From NCBI GenBank assembly GCA_025464025.1, contig JAODBP010000373.1:1-9352 (forward strand): a DNA stretch of 9,352 nucleotides. Direction: 5' to 3'. Shown one piece after another: positions 1 through 5,998 of this stretch (position 1 is its first letter; each line of letters begins with the position of its first letter). The position numbers were made by a program, and so were the translations under genes. The notes beneath the pieces are model-generated. The model was not told the origin of the DNA and ran no database searches. It saw nothing but the letters and a program-made list of their open reading frames with translations. The DNA comes from Actinomycetes bacterium (GTDB lineage: Bacteria; Actinomycetota; Acidimicrobiia; Acidimicrobiales; CADCSY01).

Positions 1-443
1 CGCAGCGCCTCGAGCCCGCGTGAGGAACGGCTCTTGACGGTTCCGGCCGGGATGCCGAGCGCGTGCGCGGTCTCGGCCTCGCTGAGCTGCTCGAAGAAGC
101 GCAGGACCAGCACTTGGCGCTGCTCCACCGGGAGCCGGCGCAACGCAGCCAGCAGGGTGACCCGCGCGTCACTCGCCGGCGCATGGTCGCTCACCGCCGC
201 GTCCTCGGCGAGCGGCAGCTCGAGGCGGCGCCGGCGCCGCCAGTTGGCCGCGCCGTTCACGACAGCCCGGCGCACGTACGCGTGGGGGTCGTCGGCCGCG
301 ATCTGCCGCCATCGGCGCTCACATCGGACGAGCGCCTCCTGGACAAGGTCCTCCGCCTCGTTCCAGTCACCCGTCAGCAAGTACGCGAGGCGTCGGAGCG
401 CAGGGAAGCGCGCGGCGACGTAGTCCTCGAAGGCGACGGGCAC
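1..443 (-). CDS. ECF RNA polymerase sigma factor, SigE family (3' end outside window)
   Basis: This gene encodes an extracytoplasmic-function sigma factor that would direct RNA polymerase to a small set of promoters. The minus strand reads 147 codons in frame to the window edge. Region 2 is at about residues 8-75, with the landmark AEDLVQEALV near 30-39 and the DPHAYVRRAVVN stretch near 52-63 before an Arg-rich WRRRRR segment. Region 4 is at about 95-147, with LRRLPVEQRQVLVLRFFE and the helix-turn-helix LGIPAGTVKSRSSRGLEAL. The start is the only in-frame ATG/GTG after an upstream TAG: a GTG at 443 followed by PVAFEDYVAARFPAL, which matches where SigE-family proteins begin. The purine run TTGAGGAG abuts this GTG with almost no spacer, so initiation may be weak. 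No anti-sigma gene is visible; it could lie downstream, outside the window. The family call is confident; the regulon is unknown. Confidence 0.9.
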   Translation of the reverse strand, partial: MPVAFEDYVAARFPALRRLAYLLTGDWNEAEDLVQEALVRCERRWRQIAADDPHAYVRRAVVNGAANWRRRRRLELPLAEDAAVSDHAPASDARVTLLAALRRLPVEQRQVLVLRFFEQLSEAETAHALGIPAGTVKSRSSRGLEAL

Positions 444-484
444 CTCCTCAAGACACCACAGGAGCCGGTTCGGTTCCCGGAAGA

Positions 485-510
485 CCAGCCGTCGTTCGCC
501 AGACGGCTAG
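485..510 (-). terminator. Hairpin between the SDR-like gene and the sigma gene
   Basis: In the 76-base gap, AGCCGTC and GACGGCT form a perfect 7-bp stem around an 8-base loop, extendable by a G-U and a G-C pair. No clear U-run follows. It could be a GC-type terminator for the upstream gene or a partial terminator or attenuator lowering readthrough into the sigma gene. Confidence 0.35.
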
Positions 511-519
511 CCCCGCCGT

Positions 520-1179
520 TCAGACCTCGAGGACCGTCACGACCTCGGCTTCGTGCGCGCCCTCGACGACCTCGCACACCCGCTGACCGATCACGTCGGC
601 GCCGAGCATGCCCGGTCCCGGCTCGCCGGGCTGGCCGTAGCCGTGCACCATCGCGCGGATCATGACCTCGCGGACCAGTACCTCGCTTCGGCGCGCCTCG
701 CGCTCGACGTGGCGGTACAGCATCCGCTGCGCCGCCTGCGCCATGGAGACGACACCCATGCCACTGGCGGGGATGTCGGCCATGCCGCCGCCCATACCCA
801 GGAAGACGGCTCCGGCCCGCATGGCCGGCACGAACGTCGTCGCGGCGCTGAAGTGCAGTCGCAGATACGGGTCGAGATGCTGCTGCGCCTGCTCCCACGT
901 CGTGGAGAGCACCGGCGTCGGCGTCCACGGCACGTTCACCGCGACGGCGACGGCGTCGACCGTGTCGAGCTTGAGTCGCTCGGCGAGCGCGGCGGCCTGG
1001 TCGCTGTCCGCCACACTGCCGACGACGGTGGTGGCGGGGCCGAACTCCTCGCCCAGTGCCGCGAAGCGGGAGTCGTCCTGGTCGACGACCGTCACGTCCC
1101 AGCCGCGCTGCAGTGCTGCAGCGACAATGCCTCGCCCGACGTTGCCGGTGCCACCAACAACCACGAGCGATGCGACCAT
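520..1179 (-). CDS. Atypical SDR-like NAD-binding protein lacking the catalytic Tyr/Lys
   Basis: This 219-residue protein has the fold signature of short-chain dehydrogenases. A Rossmann glycine motif GGTGNVGRG lies at residues 9-17, an acidic residue ends the second strand (TVVDQDD, Asp33, favouring NAD(H) over NADP(H)), and there is an Asn-containing segment (VAVNVPW, about 79-85). GMGGGMADIPASG at 128-140 sits where the catalytic Ser loop is expected. The helix that should carry Tyr-x-x-x-Lys reads VVSMAQAAQRML (143-154), so both the Tyr and the Lys are absent. The protein may therefore bind a dinucleotide without classical SDR catalysis, or use another residue. The start is ATG at 1179; there is no good Shine-Dalgarno, but a TAGGTT hexamer ends exactly 6 bases before it. 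The gene points the same way as the sigma gene and is 76 bases from it. The substrate is unknown. Confidence 0.8.
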   Translation of the reverse strand: MVASLVVVGGTGNVGRGIVAAALQRGWDVTVVDQDDSRFAALGEEFGPATTVVGSVADSDQAAALAERLKLDTVDAVAVAVNVPWTPTPVLSTTWEQAQQHLDPYLRLHFSAATTFVPAMRAGAVFLGMGGGMADIPASGMGVVSMAQAAQRMLYRHVEREARRSEVLVREVMIRAMVHGYGQPGEPGPGMLGADVIGQRVCEVVEGAHEAEVVTVLEV

Positions 1180-1185
1180 TTATCT

Positions 1186-1191
1186 AACCTA
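1186..1191 (-). promoter_or_regulatory. Candidate -10 element for leaderless transcription of the SDR-like gene
   Basis: On the minus strand TAGGTT fits the actinobacterial TAnnnT -10 pattern and is followed by exactly 6 bases and then the ATG. This would place the transcription start at the A of the start codon. No convincing -35 is present. The lack of a ribosome binding site at this gene is consistent with a leaderless message. Confidence 0.4.
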
Positions 1192-1225
1192 GCAGCCGGA
1201 TAGAGCATCCGGCGCGTCGTGTCCG

Positions 1226-1264
1226 AGGGGGACTGCCCCTATCCGCACCTAGTCCTTGAGGACT
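1226..1264 (-). promoter_or_regulatory. Two tandem hairpins with an alternative pairing, downstream of the GAF-ANTAR gene
   Basis: Reading the minus strand through the 214-base gap between the GAF-ANTAR stop and the SDR-like start, AGTCC-TCAA-GGACT forms a hairpin at 1264-1251 and AGGGG-CAGTC-CCCCT a second at 1240-1226. The GGACT of the first could instead pair with the AGTCC that spans the loop and 3' arm of the second, so the two folds exclude each other. This is the geometry of a terminator/antiterminator switch, although no U-run follows. The rest of the gap (1265-1393) contains no gene that I can support; it has only a CGAGATCTCG palindrome at 1375-1384. Confidence 0.35.
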
Positions 1265-1393
1265 GAGCTGACGCTTGAGTGAGGAGCAAGCCCTCATCAG
1301 GAGTGACGTGTAGGACGCTGCACGCCTTCTGCTGCTCCGACGCGATCTGCGCCGCCCCGGTCATCACCGTGTAGCGAGATCTCGTGGGCATGG

Positions 1394-2185
1394 TCAGTGA
1401 AACGGATCTGCTGTGGGCTCGGGGCTTGCCTGCGGTTCTGCCGGCTGGGCAGCTCCTTCGGGCACCAGCCCGGTGTCGACGAGGCCTTGGGCGACATCGC
1501 GCAGTTTGAGGTTGAGGTGCTGGGAGGCGCGACGGAGCAGCTCGAAGGCCTGTTCCGCGGTGATGCGCTCGCGCTCCATCAAGATTCCCTGGGCCTGACC
1601 GATGATCTCTCGGGACACCAGCGCGATCCGCAGGTTGCCGGCCCGGCCGCGCTCCGTCTGCTGGGTCTGCGCCAGGCCCAGCGCCAGGCCGGCGTTGGCC
1701 GCGAAGATCAGGCCCTGAGCTCGGTCCGTCGCGTTGAACGCGCCCGGCAGGCGCGCATAGAGCTGCAACGCACCGAAGGTGTTGGTGCCGGCGAAGAGCC
1801 GGTAGGCGAGCGCGCTACGCATCCCCGCGGCCAGCGCCCGGGGCCCGAACTGCGGCCACGGGCCGCCTTCACCCAGGTCGTGGACGTAGACGCTGTCCTG
1901 GCCGCCGAGGGCATCGACGCACGGGCCTTCTCCAAGCTCGCTCTGCAGCTCGTCCAGCGCCGCCACGAGCGGCGATGTCGGCGTGGTCTGGTCGAGCAGC
2001 GCATCGACCTGGCAGAGACCGGCTTCGTCGCAGTTCTCCAGCGCCCGCACCGACAGGTCGACGATGCGCTGCAGCATCTGATCGACCGTCGCCGGGCTGA
2101 GCAGGACCCTGGCGACTTCGGCCACCAGACGCGCTAGTTCGTCGGAGGTGTCGTCCGGCCCGGTCCGGGTGTGGATCTCGGCCAC
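1394..2185 (-). CDS. GAF-ANTAR transcription antitermination regulator
   Basis: This 263-residue cytoplasmic regulator has a GAF sensor domain at about residues 31-175, with the typical GEGPCVDAL (85-93), WPQFGPRALAAGMRSALAYRL and LGALQLYA-like core. A short linker leads to an ANTAR domain at about 184-238 (REIIGQAQGILMERERITAE, then EQAFELLRRASQ and LKLRDVAQGLV). ANTAR domains of this family bind paired RNA hairpins and suppress termination. The GAF ligand cannot be deduced. I chose the GTG at 2185 because GGATAGGAGAGG lies just upstream; another in-frame GTG at 2203 lacks a comparable site. The C-terminal 25 residues are a Pro/Ala/Glu-rich tail. The gene diverges from the STAS-GAF-ANTAR operon across 124 bases, suggesting shared control. 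The ANTAR motif matches the family better than that of its divergent neighbour. Confidence 0.92.
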   Translation of the reverse strand: MAEIHTRTGPDDTSDELARLVAEVARVLLSPATVDQMLQRIVDLSVRALENCDEAGLCQVDALLDQTTPTSPLVAALDELQSELGEGPCVDALGGQDSVYVHDLGEGGPWPQFGPRALAAGMRSALAYRLFAGTNTFGALQLYARLPGAFNATDRAQGLIFAANAGLALGLAQTQQTERGRAGNLRIALVSREIIGQAQGILMERERITAEQAFELLRRASQHLNLKLRDVAQGLVDTGLVPEGAAQPAEPQASPEPTADPFH

Positions 2186-2309
2186 GGCCTCTCCTATCCA
2201 CACGAGGCCAACGAGCGTAGAGTGGCGCTGTCTTCAACACAGAGGATACGGCCCGCTGCTCCCGTTAGGTCCGCGGAATGTCCGTCCTCTGTCCGAGATC
2301 TGCTGCCCG

Positions 2310-3371
2310 ATGCGCCCCGCCGTGAACACCGGGCGAGACCTCACCGGCTCGCTGGAGCTCGAGCGCGGGCGTGCCTCGATCACCCTCAGCGGCGAAGTAG
2401 ACGCATTCACGATCTCGCGTTTCGGCGGCTTGCTTGACGCTGCCATCGCCCTGAAGCCGGCGCAGGTCACGGTCGACTTCGACGCCGTGACATACCTGGG
2501 CACCTGCGCAGTGCCCGTGATCGAGGGCGGCGCCGAGCGGCTGGCTCGAAGTGGCGGTCGCCTCGTGCTGCTCCGCGTCCCTCGCTCGGCGCATCGGCTC
2601 CTGCAGGCCGCCGGGCTCAACGAGACGATCGAGGTCGAGCGCGCCGACAGCCAGTCGGCACTACTGCGACGTCTCGCGGTGGGCAACATCCCGCGGGCAC
2701 GACAAGTCCTCGACGGGGCGCTTCAGCTCGTGGTCACCATGGCTCAGGCGGTCGTTGCCGGCGCTGACGGAGTGAGCATCACCCTGCCACGACATGGCCG
2801 ACTGGCGACTGTGGCGGCGAGCAATGACGTCGTGCTCGACATGGATCAGGACCAGTACCTGACCGGGCAGGGGCCGTGCCTGGACGCGGCACTGAAGGGC
2901 ACGCGGTTCCACATCGACGTCGTCGACGAGGAGAGCCGCTGGCCCGACTTCGTCCCACGTGCTAGGGCACGCGGGATCGCCAGCATCCTGTCCACACCTC
3001 TGGTCACTGCGGGGCATCCCCTCGGTGCGCTCAACATCTACTCGCGCAACCGTGGCGCCTTCGCGGCCCACGAGATGCAGTGGGCTGATCAGTTCGCCGC
3101 CCAGGCTGCGACCGTCGTCCTTGTCGCAAGCGACGAGGGCAGCCCAACCCTCGAGAGCGACCTCGCCGACGCGCTGGCCTCGCGGCACACGATCGCGGTG
3201 GCGCAAGGCATTCTTATCGCACTCCACGGGGGCACGCCGGAAACTGCGTATGCCGCTCTCACCGGCGTGAGCCGACGCACCGGCCGGCCGCTGCGGCGCA
3301 TCTGCGACCATCTGGTGCAGTCGCGTGCGACCAGGGCGACCACAGCAGTCCAGGCAGGGCCTGATGCGTGA
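2310..3371 (+). CDS. STAS-GAF-ANTAR fusion regulator
   Basis: This 353-residue protein joins three regulatory modules. An anti-anti-sigma-type STAS domain covers about residues 12-110 (LERGRASITLSGEVDAFT, then VTVDFDAVTYLGTCAVPVI). A GAF domain covers about 128-275, with GQGPCLDAAL at 187-196 and WPDFVPRARARGIASILSTPL at 211-231. A C-terminal ANTAR domain covers about 285-337 (RHTIAVAQGILIALHGGTPE, then AYAALTGVSRRTGRPLRRICDHL). At the STAS phosphorylation loop the usual Asp-Ser-Ser is Gly64-Thr65-Cys66, so Thr65 sits where Ser is normally phosphorylated. The start at ATG 2310 leaves a few residues before the STAS domain and is plausible, but its ribosome binding site is weak; an in-frame GTG at 2322 is an alternative. 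The 3' end overlaps the next start by 8 bases (ATGCGTGA). A likely reading is partner-switch input coupled to RNA-level output; this is inference. Confidence 0.9.
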   Translation: MRPAVNTGRDLTGSLELERGRASITLSGEVDAFTISRFGGLLDAAIALKPAQVTVDFDAVTYLGTCAVPVIEGGAERLARSGGRLVLLRVPRSAHRLLQAAGLNETIEVERADSQSALLRRLAVGNIPRARQVLDGALQLVVTMAQAVVAGADGVSITLPRHGRLATVAASNDVVLDMDQDQYLTGQGPCLDAALKGTRFHIDVVDEESRWPDFVPRARARGIASILSTPLVTAGHPLGALNIYSRNRGAFAAHEMQWADQFAAQAATVVLVASDEGSPTLESDLADALASRHTIAVAQGILIALHGGTPETAYAALTGVSRRTGRPLRRICDHLVQSRATRATTAVQAGPDA

Positions 3372-3621
3372 GCCGGTCGCTGCGTCCCTCGACGCCTTCC
3401 GCCGTGACGCCGGCCTGACGCACGGACAGCTGTGGATGCGCTACTTCGGCCTCGGCGGCATGAGCCCCGAGCTCGAGGTCGAGGCGATCGTGTACGGCGC
3501 GCTCGAACCAACCGTGCTCGATCACGACCGCATCGCGCACGCCCTGAACGAGCGATTCACCGAGCTCGGGCGGGACCACCCCGTCGCCTACACCGAGAAG
3601 GACGACGGCCATGCCCAGTGA
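3364..3621 (+). CDS. Conserved-looking small protein in an ANTAR operon
   Basis: This 85-residue soluble protein begins at an ATG that overlaps the stop of the STAS-GAF-ANTAR gene, with GCAGGG about 5 bases upstream. It ends over the start of the next ANTAR gene by 11 bases, so translation is probably coupled across all three genes. Visible blocks are an N-terminal helix (SLDAFRRDAGLTHGQLWMRY), the FGLGGMSPELEVEAIVYGAL stretch and a C-terminal IAHALNERFTELGRDHPVAY. I recall similar short proteins of unknown function, with LW..YF.LGG and HA.NER motifs, near ANTAR genes in actinobacteria, but I cannot name a family or a function. There are no membrane segments, cysteines or obvious catalytic motif. 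A role as a partner or modulator of the neighbouring regulators would be inference from position only. Confidence 0.8.
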   Translation: MREPVAASLDAFRRDAGLTHGQLWMRYFGLGGMSPELEVEAIVYGALEPTVLDHDRIAHALNERFTELGRDHPVAYTEKDDGHAQ

Positions 3622-4153
3622 ACCGACGCCGGCCGAAGCCGTGCCGCAGCCGGCCGCGAACCGAGGCGTGCTGGCGGCAGCCCGGGACGTAAGGGCTCAG
3701 GCCCGCGACAGCGCAGCCGAGGCGCGCGACGGTCGAGCGTCACACCGCGACCAACGAGCACGATTGGTCACCCACGACGCCGATCCTGCGTGTGCCGAGC
3801 GCTTCATGGCGGCCGGTGACCGCGACGATGCCGCCGGTGACAGAGCCGACGCGCTGGCCGACCGCCGAGCCGCCGGCCGCGACTTCCAGGAGCTGGTGGC
3901 CCGCGGCGCCTCCCCGCCCCGGGGCATCCAGGACGGTCCCAGCTTCCTTCGCGCGCTGGAGGACCGGGGCATGATCGGCATCGCGCAGGGGCTGCTGATG
4001 GCCGGCTTGCGGGTGACCGTCGACCGCGCCTTCGAGCTCCTTCTCGAGGAATCGCTGGGTAGCAACCGGCGCATGCGCGACGTGGCCTCGGAGTTGGTCG
4101 CCGAGGGCAATGGACGCGGCTCCCAATTGGCCGAGCCTGACTCGCACACGTGA
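3611..4153 (+). CDS. Arg-Asp heptad-repeat ANTAR domain protein
   Basis: This 180-residue protein has a repetitive charged N-terminal half and a C-terminal ANTAR domain. Arg-Asp pairs start at residues 25, 32, 39 and 46, exactly seven apart. After a break, Asp recurs at 70, 77, 84 and 91 (AAGDRDDAAGDRADALADRR), again seven apart, suggesting a long salt-bridged helix or coiled coil for oligomerisation. The ANTAR domain is at about 118-164 (DRGMIGIAQGLLMAGLRVTV, then RAFELLLEESLGSNRRMRDV). It has no GAF or response-regulator receiver domain, so the repeat helix is the only candidate input or assembly module. The ATG at 3611 overlaps the preceding stop and follows AAGGACG. It is the last gene of the operon: an 8-bp hairpin begins 4 bases after its stop. 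The ANTAR call is confident; targets are unknown. Confidence 0.85.
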   Translation: MPSEPTPAEAVPQPAANRGVLAAARDVRAQARDSAAEARDGRASHRDQRARLVTHDADPACAERFMAAGDRDDAAGDRADALADRRAAGRDFQELVARGASPPRGIQDGPSFLRALEDRGMIGIAQGLLMAGLRVTVDRAFELLLEESLGSNRRMRDVASELVAEGNGRGSQLAEPDSHT

Positions 4154-4156
4154 AAC

Positions 4157-4178
4157 GAGTGCTGACGAGCCAGCACTC
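4157..4178 (+). terminator. Stem-loop ending the STAS-GAF-ANTAR operon
   Basis: GAGTGCTG and CAGCACTC form a perfect 8-bp stem around the hexaloop ACGAGC, starting 4 bases after the stop of the ANTAR gene and followed by CGTTTGACTT, a short T-containing stretch. It is a credible intrinsic terminator, although the T-run is short. Confidence 0.55.
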
Positions 4179-4181
4179 CGT

Positions 4182-4212
4182 TTGACTTCCCAGCCTGGCC
4201 TCTCGCTACGTT
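4182..4212 (+). promoter_or_regulatory. Candidate promoter for the small-ORF operon
   Basis: TTGACT at 4182-4187 is a good -35 match, and TACGTT at 4207-4212 fits the TAnnnT -10 pattern. The 19-base spacer is at the long limit. The predicted start near 4219 would lie just before the ATG at 4227. Confidence 0.35.
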
Positions 4213-4226
4213 GGGAAAGGTCGGAC

Positions 4227-4280
4227 ATGAGGCGCACAAAGCTCACCGACCTTCACCGGCAGGCGTTCGACGAGACGTAG
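4227..4280 (+). CDS. Possible 17-codon leader peptide or upstream ORF
   Basis: An ATG preceded by GGGAAAGG opens a 17-residue reading frame, MRRTKLTDLHRQAFDET, that closes at TAG 40 bases before the next start. It lies directly below the candidate promoter and above the three small ORFs. It may be a leader peptide, a tiny protein or chance: a frame this short is weak evidence by itself. Its composition shows no run of one amino acid that would suggest classical attenuation. Confidence 0.3.
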   Translation: MRRTKLTDLHRQAFDET

Positions 4281-4319
4281 CCGGTGGCCATGAGCACGCA
4301 AGCACAGGAGGTACGACGC

Positions 4320-4496
4320 ATGTCTATCCGCCTGAACGACCAGCAGACCGCCGACTGGGTTGACGCCGTCCAGTCCGTCGAGGAGATCGCCGCCAACACT
4401 GATAGCCACTCGACCAGCAAGCCGTTCATCGACACGATGGCTCGCTTCATCCGCGACGAGCCCCACATGGTCGTTCGCCTGCTCACCCTGGTCTGA
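4320..4496 (+). CDS. Small hypothetical protein, first of three packed small ORFs
   Basis: This 58-residue acidic to neutral protein has no family that I recognise. It looks soluble and helical, with MSIRLNDQQTADWVDAVQSV at the start and FIDTMARFIRDEPHMVVRLL near the end. The start is fixed by an excellent ribosome binding site, AGGAGGT at 4306-4312, seven bases before the ATG. An in-frame ATG at 4290 would add ten residues but has only a weak site. The stop is followed after a single base by the ATG of the next ORF, so the genes are almost certainly co-transcribed. Position between two ANTAR genes suggests, but does not show, a link to that regulatory system. Confidence 0.65.
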   Translation: MSIRLNDQQTADWVDAVQSVEEIAANTDSHSTSKPFIDTMARFIRDEPHMVVRLLTLV

Positions 4497-4497
4497 C

Positions 4498-4641
4498 ATG
4501 GGAGAGACGCGAACTCATGAAGAACTGATCGAGGCAGCCGTCACGCGCCTGCAGCGACTGCTGCCCAACATGGCGCCACGGGTCCGCAGCGGCCTCGCCG
4601 AGGCCGTCGCCACGTCGGTGGAACAGCAGGAGTCTCCGTGA
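4498..4641 (+). CDS. Small hypothetical protein, second of three packed small ORFs
   Basis: This 47-residue predicted helical protein (MGETRTHEELIEAAVTRLQR, then a second helix RVRSGLAEAVATSVEQQ) starts one base after the previous stop and shares a GTGA overlap with the following ORF. I do not recognise a family. No ribosome binding site is obvious just upstream, so translation probably depends on ribosomes finishing the preceding ORF. The two amphipathic-looking helices joined by LLPNMAP would suit a small protein-protein interaction module, which is inference. Confidence 0.5.
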   Translation: MGETRTHEELIEAAVTRLQRLLPNMAPRVRSGLAEAVATSVEQQESP

Positions 4642-4829
4642 CCAAGATGAGCATCGACGCACGGCTCGACGTGGCTCGACGCGAGGCCTCGGACGCGCTG
4701 GAGGCCCTGCGAGATGCCGTGCTGCGTGGTCGTGACGCGCTGGCTGCGGTAGCCGATCTGAAGGACGAGAAGAAGCAGCCGCCGCCAGGAAAGCGGCAGC
4801 CGCAGACGCGAGGGAGGGGGGCGCTATAG
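4638..4829 (+). CDS. Small helical protein with basic Pro-rich tail, third packed small ORF
   Basis: This 63-residue protein begins at a GTG within a GTGA overlap with the preceding stop. GCAGGAG lies about 6 bases upstream, so translation is coupled and also has its own ribosome binding site. Residues 5-47 should form one charged helix (SIDARLDVARREASDALEAL and on to DLKDEKK). The last 16 residues are rich in Pro, Lys, Arg and Gln (PPPGKRQPQTRGRG). That basic tail could contact nucleic acid, but no known domain is visible. The gene ends inside a hairpin that probably terminates the transcript. Confidence 0.5.
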   Translation: MTKMSIDARLDVARREASDALEALRDAVLRGRDALAAVADLKDEKKQPPPGKRQPQTRGRGAL

Positions 4830-4838
4830 CGGTGCCCC
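4818..4838 (+). terminator. GC-rich hairpin at the end of the small-ORF operon
   Basis: GGGGCGC and GTGCCCC can form a 7-bp stem with one G-U pair around a 7-base loop that includes the TAG stop of the last small ORF. No U-run follows. The alternative fold is the CGCTATAGCG palindrome at 4822-4831. Between this and 5008 I see no gene. Confidence 0.4.
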
Positions 4839-5008
4839 TAGGTCGCTCGACATCACCCGCGGCCGTAACCAGGCAGGACCGCGGACGCTGCTGGTCGCGG
4901 CCCGCGCGCCCATTTGCCCCGCCGCGCGGACCCGGCGGCGCACATGCACCTAGGACCCATCAGAACCGTTGGCAAAGAAGCGTCCACTCGTCGATCTACG
5001 TACCGTCC

Positions 5009-5014
5009 TAGGGT
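5009..5014 (+). promoter_or_regulatory. Candidate -10 element upstream of the second heptad ANTAR gene
   Basis: TAGGGT fits TAnnnT and ends exactly 6 bases before the ATG at 5021, the spacing of a leaderless transcript. The AGGG inside it, 7 bases from the ATG, could alternatively act as a Shine-Dalgarno, so the two readings compete. No clear -35 was found. Confidence 0.35.
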
Positions 5015-5020
5015 TTCGAC

Positions 5021-5680
5021 ATGCATCCCGACGAAGACTCGTTCCACACGTTGAGGGAGTCGCGGGCCCGACTGCTGCGCGCCGATGAGGGGCTCGCCGA
5101 GCGGGAACAGCAGGCACGCGAAAGCGGCCCTCCAGCCGCGTTCGACGAGGTCGCTGCCACCCGCGACATGATCAGTTCCGAGTGGGACGACCTCGCCCGC
5201 CGCCACGACACCTGGGCGCAGCGTCGAGACCTGAACGCAACCGCCCGGGACAAGGTCGCCTCAGATCGTGATGTCACCGCCCGCAGCCTTGCCGGCGACG
5301 GCGATACTGGCTTCGCGAACCGCTGGCACTCGGCGGCCAACCGAGACGACAGTGGTGGAGATCGCTCCGACTCATTCGATGACCGCCGCCACAGCGCGGA
5401 GGCCCGAGAGCGGGCCGCGACCGATCGCGAACAGGCCACCAGCGACCGTAAGGCCGCAGCCACAGAGGCCGCGGATCAACAAGAAGAACTGCGCCGGCTC
5501 CGAGAGGCGATCACTACGCGAGGTCTGATCGGGCAGGCCATCGGACTACTGATGGCACGAGACGGATTATCGACCGACCACGCCTTCGCGCTGCTCACCC
5601 GGCAGTCGCAGGTGCAGAACTTCAAACTGCGCGATTTGGCCGCGTCGATCGTGGCGAAGGCCCAGCCCGACGCGACCTGA
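5021..5680 (+). CDS. Second Arg-Asp heptad-repeat ANTAR domain protein
   Basis: This 219-residue protein is a longer counterpart of the ANTAR protein at 3611-4153. The N-terminal 150 residues are charged and repetitive. Arg-Asp pairs start at residues 69, 76 and 83, and Arg recurs every seven residues at 101, 108, 115, 122, 129, 136 and 143, usually beside Asp, indicating a long regular helix or coiled coil. A hinge QQEELRRLREAI leads into the ANTAR domain at about 164-212 (TRGLIGQAIGLLMARDGLST, then HAFALLTRQSQVQNFKLRDL). Key ANTAR positions look intact. There is no GAF, PAS or receiver domain. It is preceded by its own promoter candidate and followed by a hairpin, so it is probably a single-gene unit. 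It is likely to bind RNA as a dimer or larger assembly; the signal is unknown. Confidence 0.85.
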   Translation: MHPDEDSFHTLRESRARLLRADEGLAEREQQARESGPPAAFDEVAATRDMISSEWDDLARRHDTWAQRRDLNATARDKVASDRDVTARSLAGDGDTGFANRWHSAANRDDSGGDRSDSFDDRRHSAEARERAATDREQATSDRKAAATEAADQQEELRRLREAITTRGLIGQAIGLLMARDGLSTDHAFALLTRQSQVQNFKLRDLAASIVAKAQPDAT

Positions 5681-5998
5681 ACGCAGACAGCTCGGCGACC
5701 GTGGTGCCGCTTGTCAACCGTCCGAGAACGCCGATTGCCGGGAGCGACTGGGCGGGCCGGCAGATGAGCTTGGCGGGGTGGTCACCGGGTGGCGGATCAT
5801 CCGCGACGGCCTGCTCGGCAGCTTTGTCGTTGGGCTGTCAGCAGCGTGGGGGCCTGGCGACTTCGCCGCGCGCTCCCGCGCGCCGTCTCGTGTCTCCAAA
5901 GACGGGACTAACGACTCTTTTGCCACGCTCGAGCAGCCCCCAGACTCGTCACACCTGCCGACGCCCACGTACGCGAACCCCTTGAAGAAGGACGACAC
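5681..5998 (+). other. 318-base intergenic region with hairpins and a palindrome
   Basis: I find no convincing gene here. A hairpin at 5686-5715 (outer GACA/TGTC, inner CGGC/GCCG) follows the ANTAR stop by 5 bases and may terminate it. A 13-base near-palindrome GCGGATCATCCGC sits at 5792-5804. CGCGCG-CTCC-CGCGCG folds tightly at about 5868-5883. CCGTCT pairs with AGACGG at about 5883-5905, ahead of the T-rich CTCTTTT at 5915-5921. The last two could form a structured leader or attenuator upstream of the gene at 5999. Confidence 0.4.

Noticed and set aside
553..1203. Long plus-strand open frames opposite the SDR-like gene and similar ones opposite 1394-2185 and 7015-7845
   Set aside because: High GC content opens antisense frames. 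Their products are Arg/Ala-rich with no recognisable motifs, while the opposite strand encodes clear families.
4157..4178. Hairpin with hexaloop ACGAGC considered as an ANTAR RNA-binding site
   Set aside because: The loop begins with A but lacks G at position 4, and there is no second hexaloop hairpin beside it. Its position right after a stop codon fits a terminator better.
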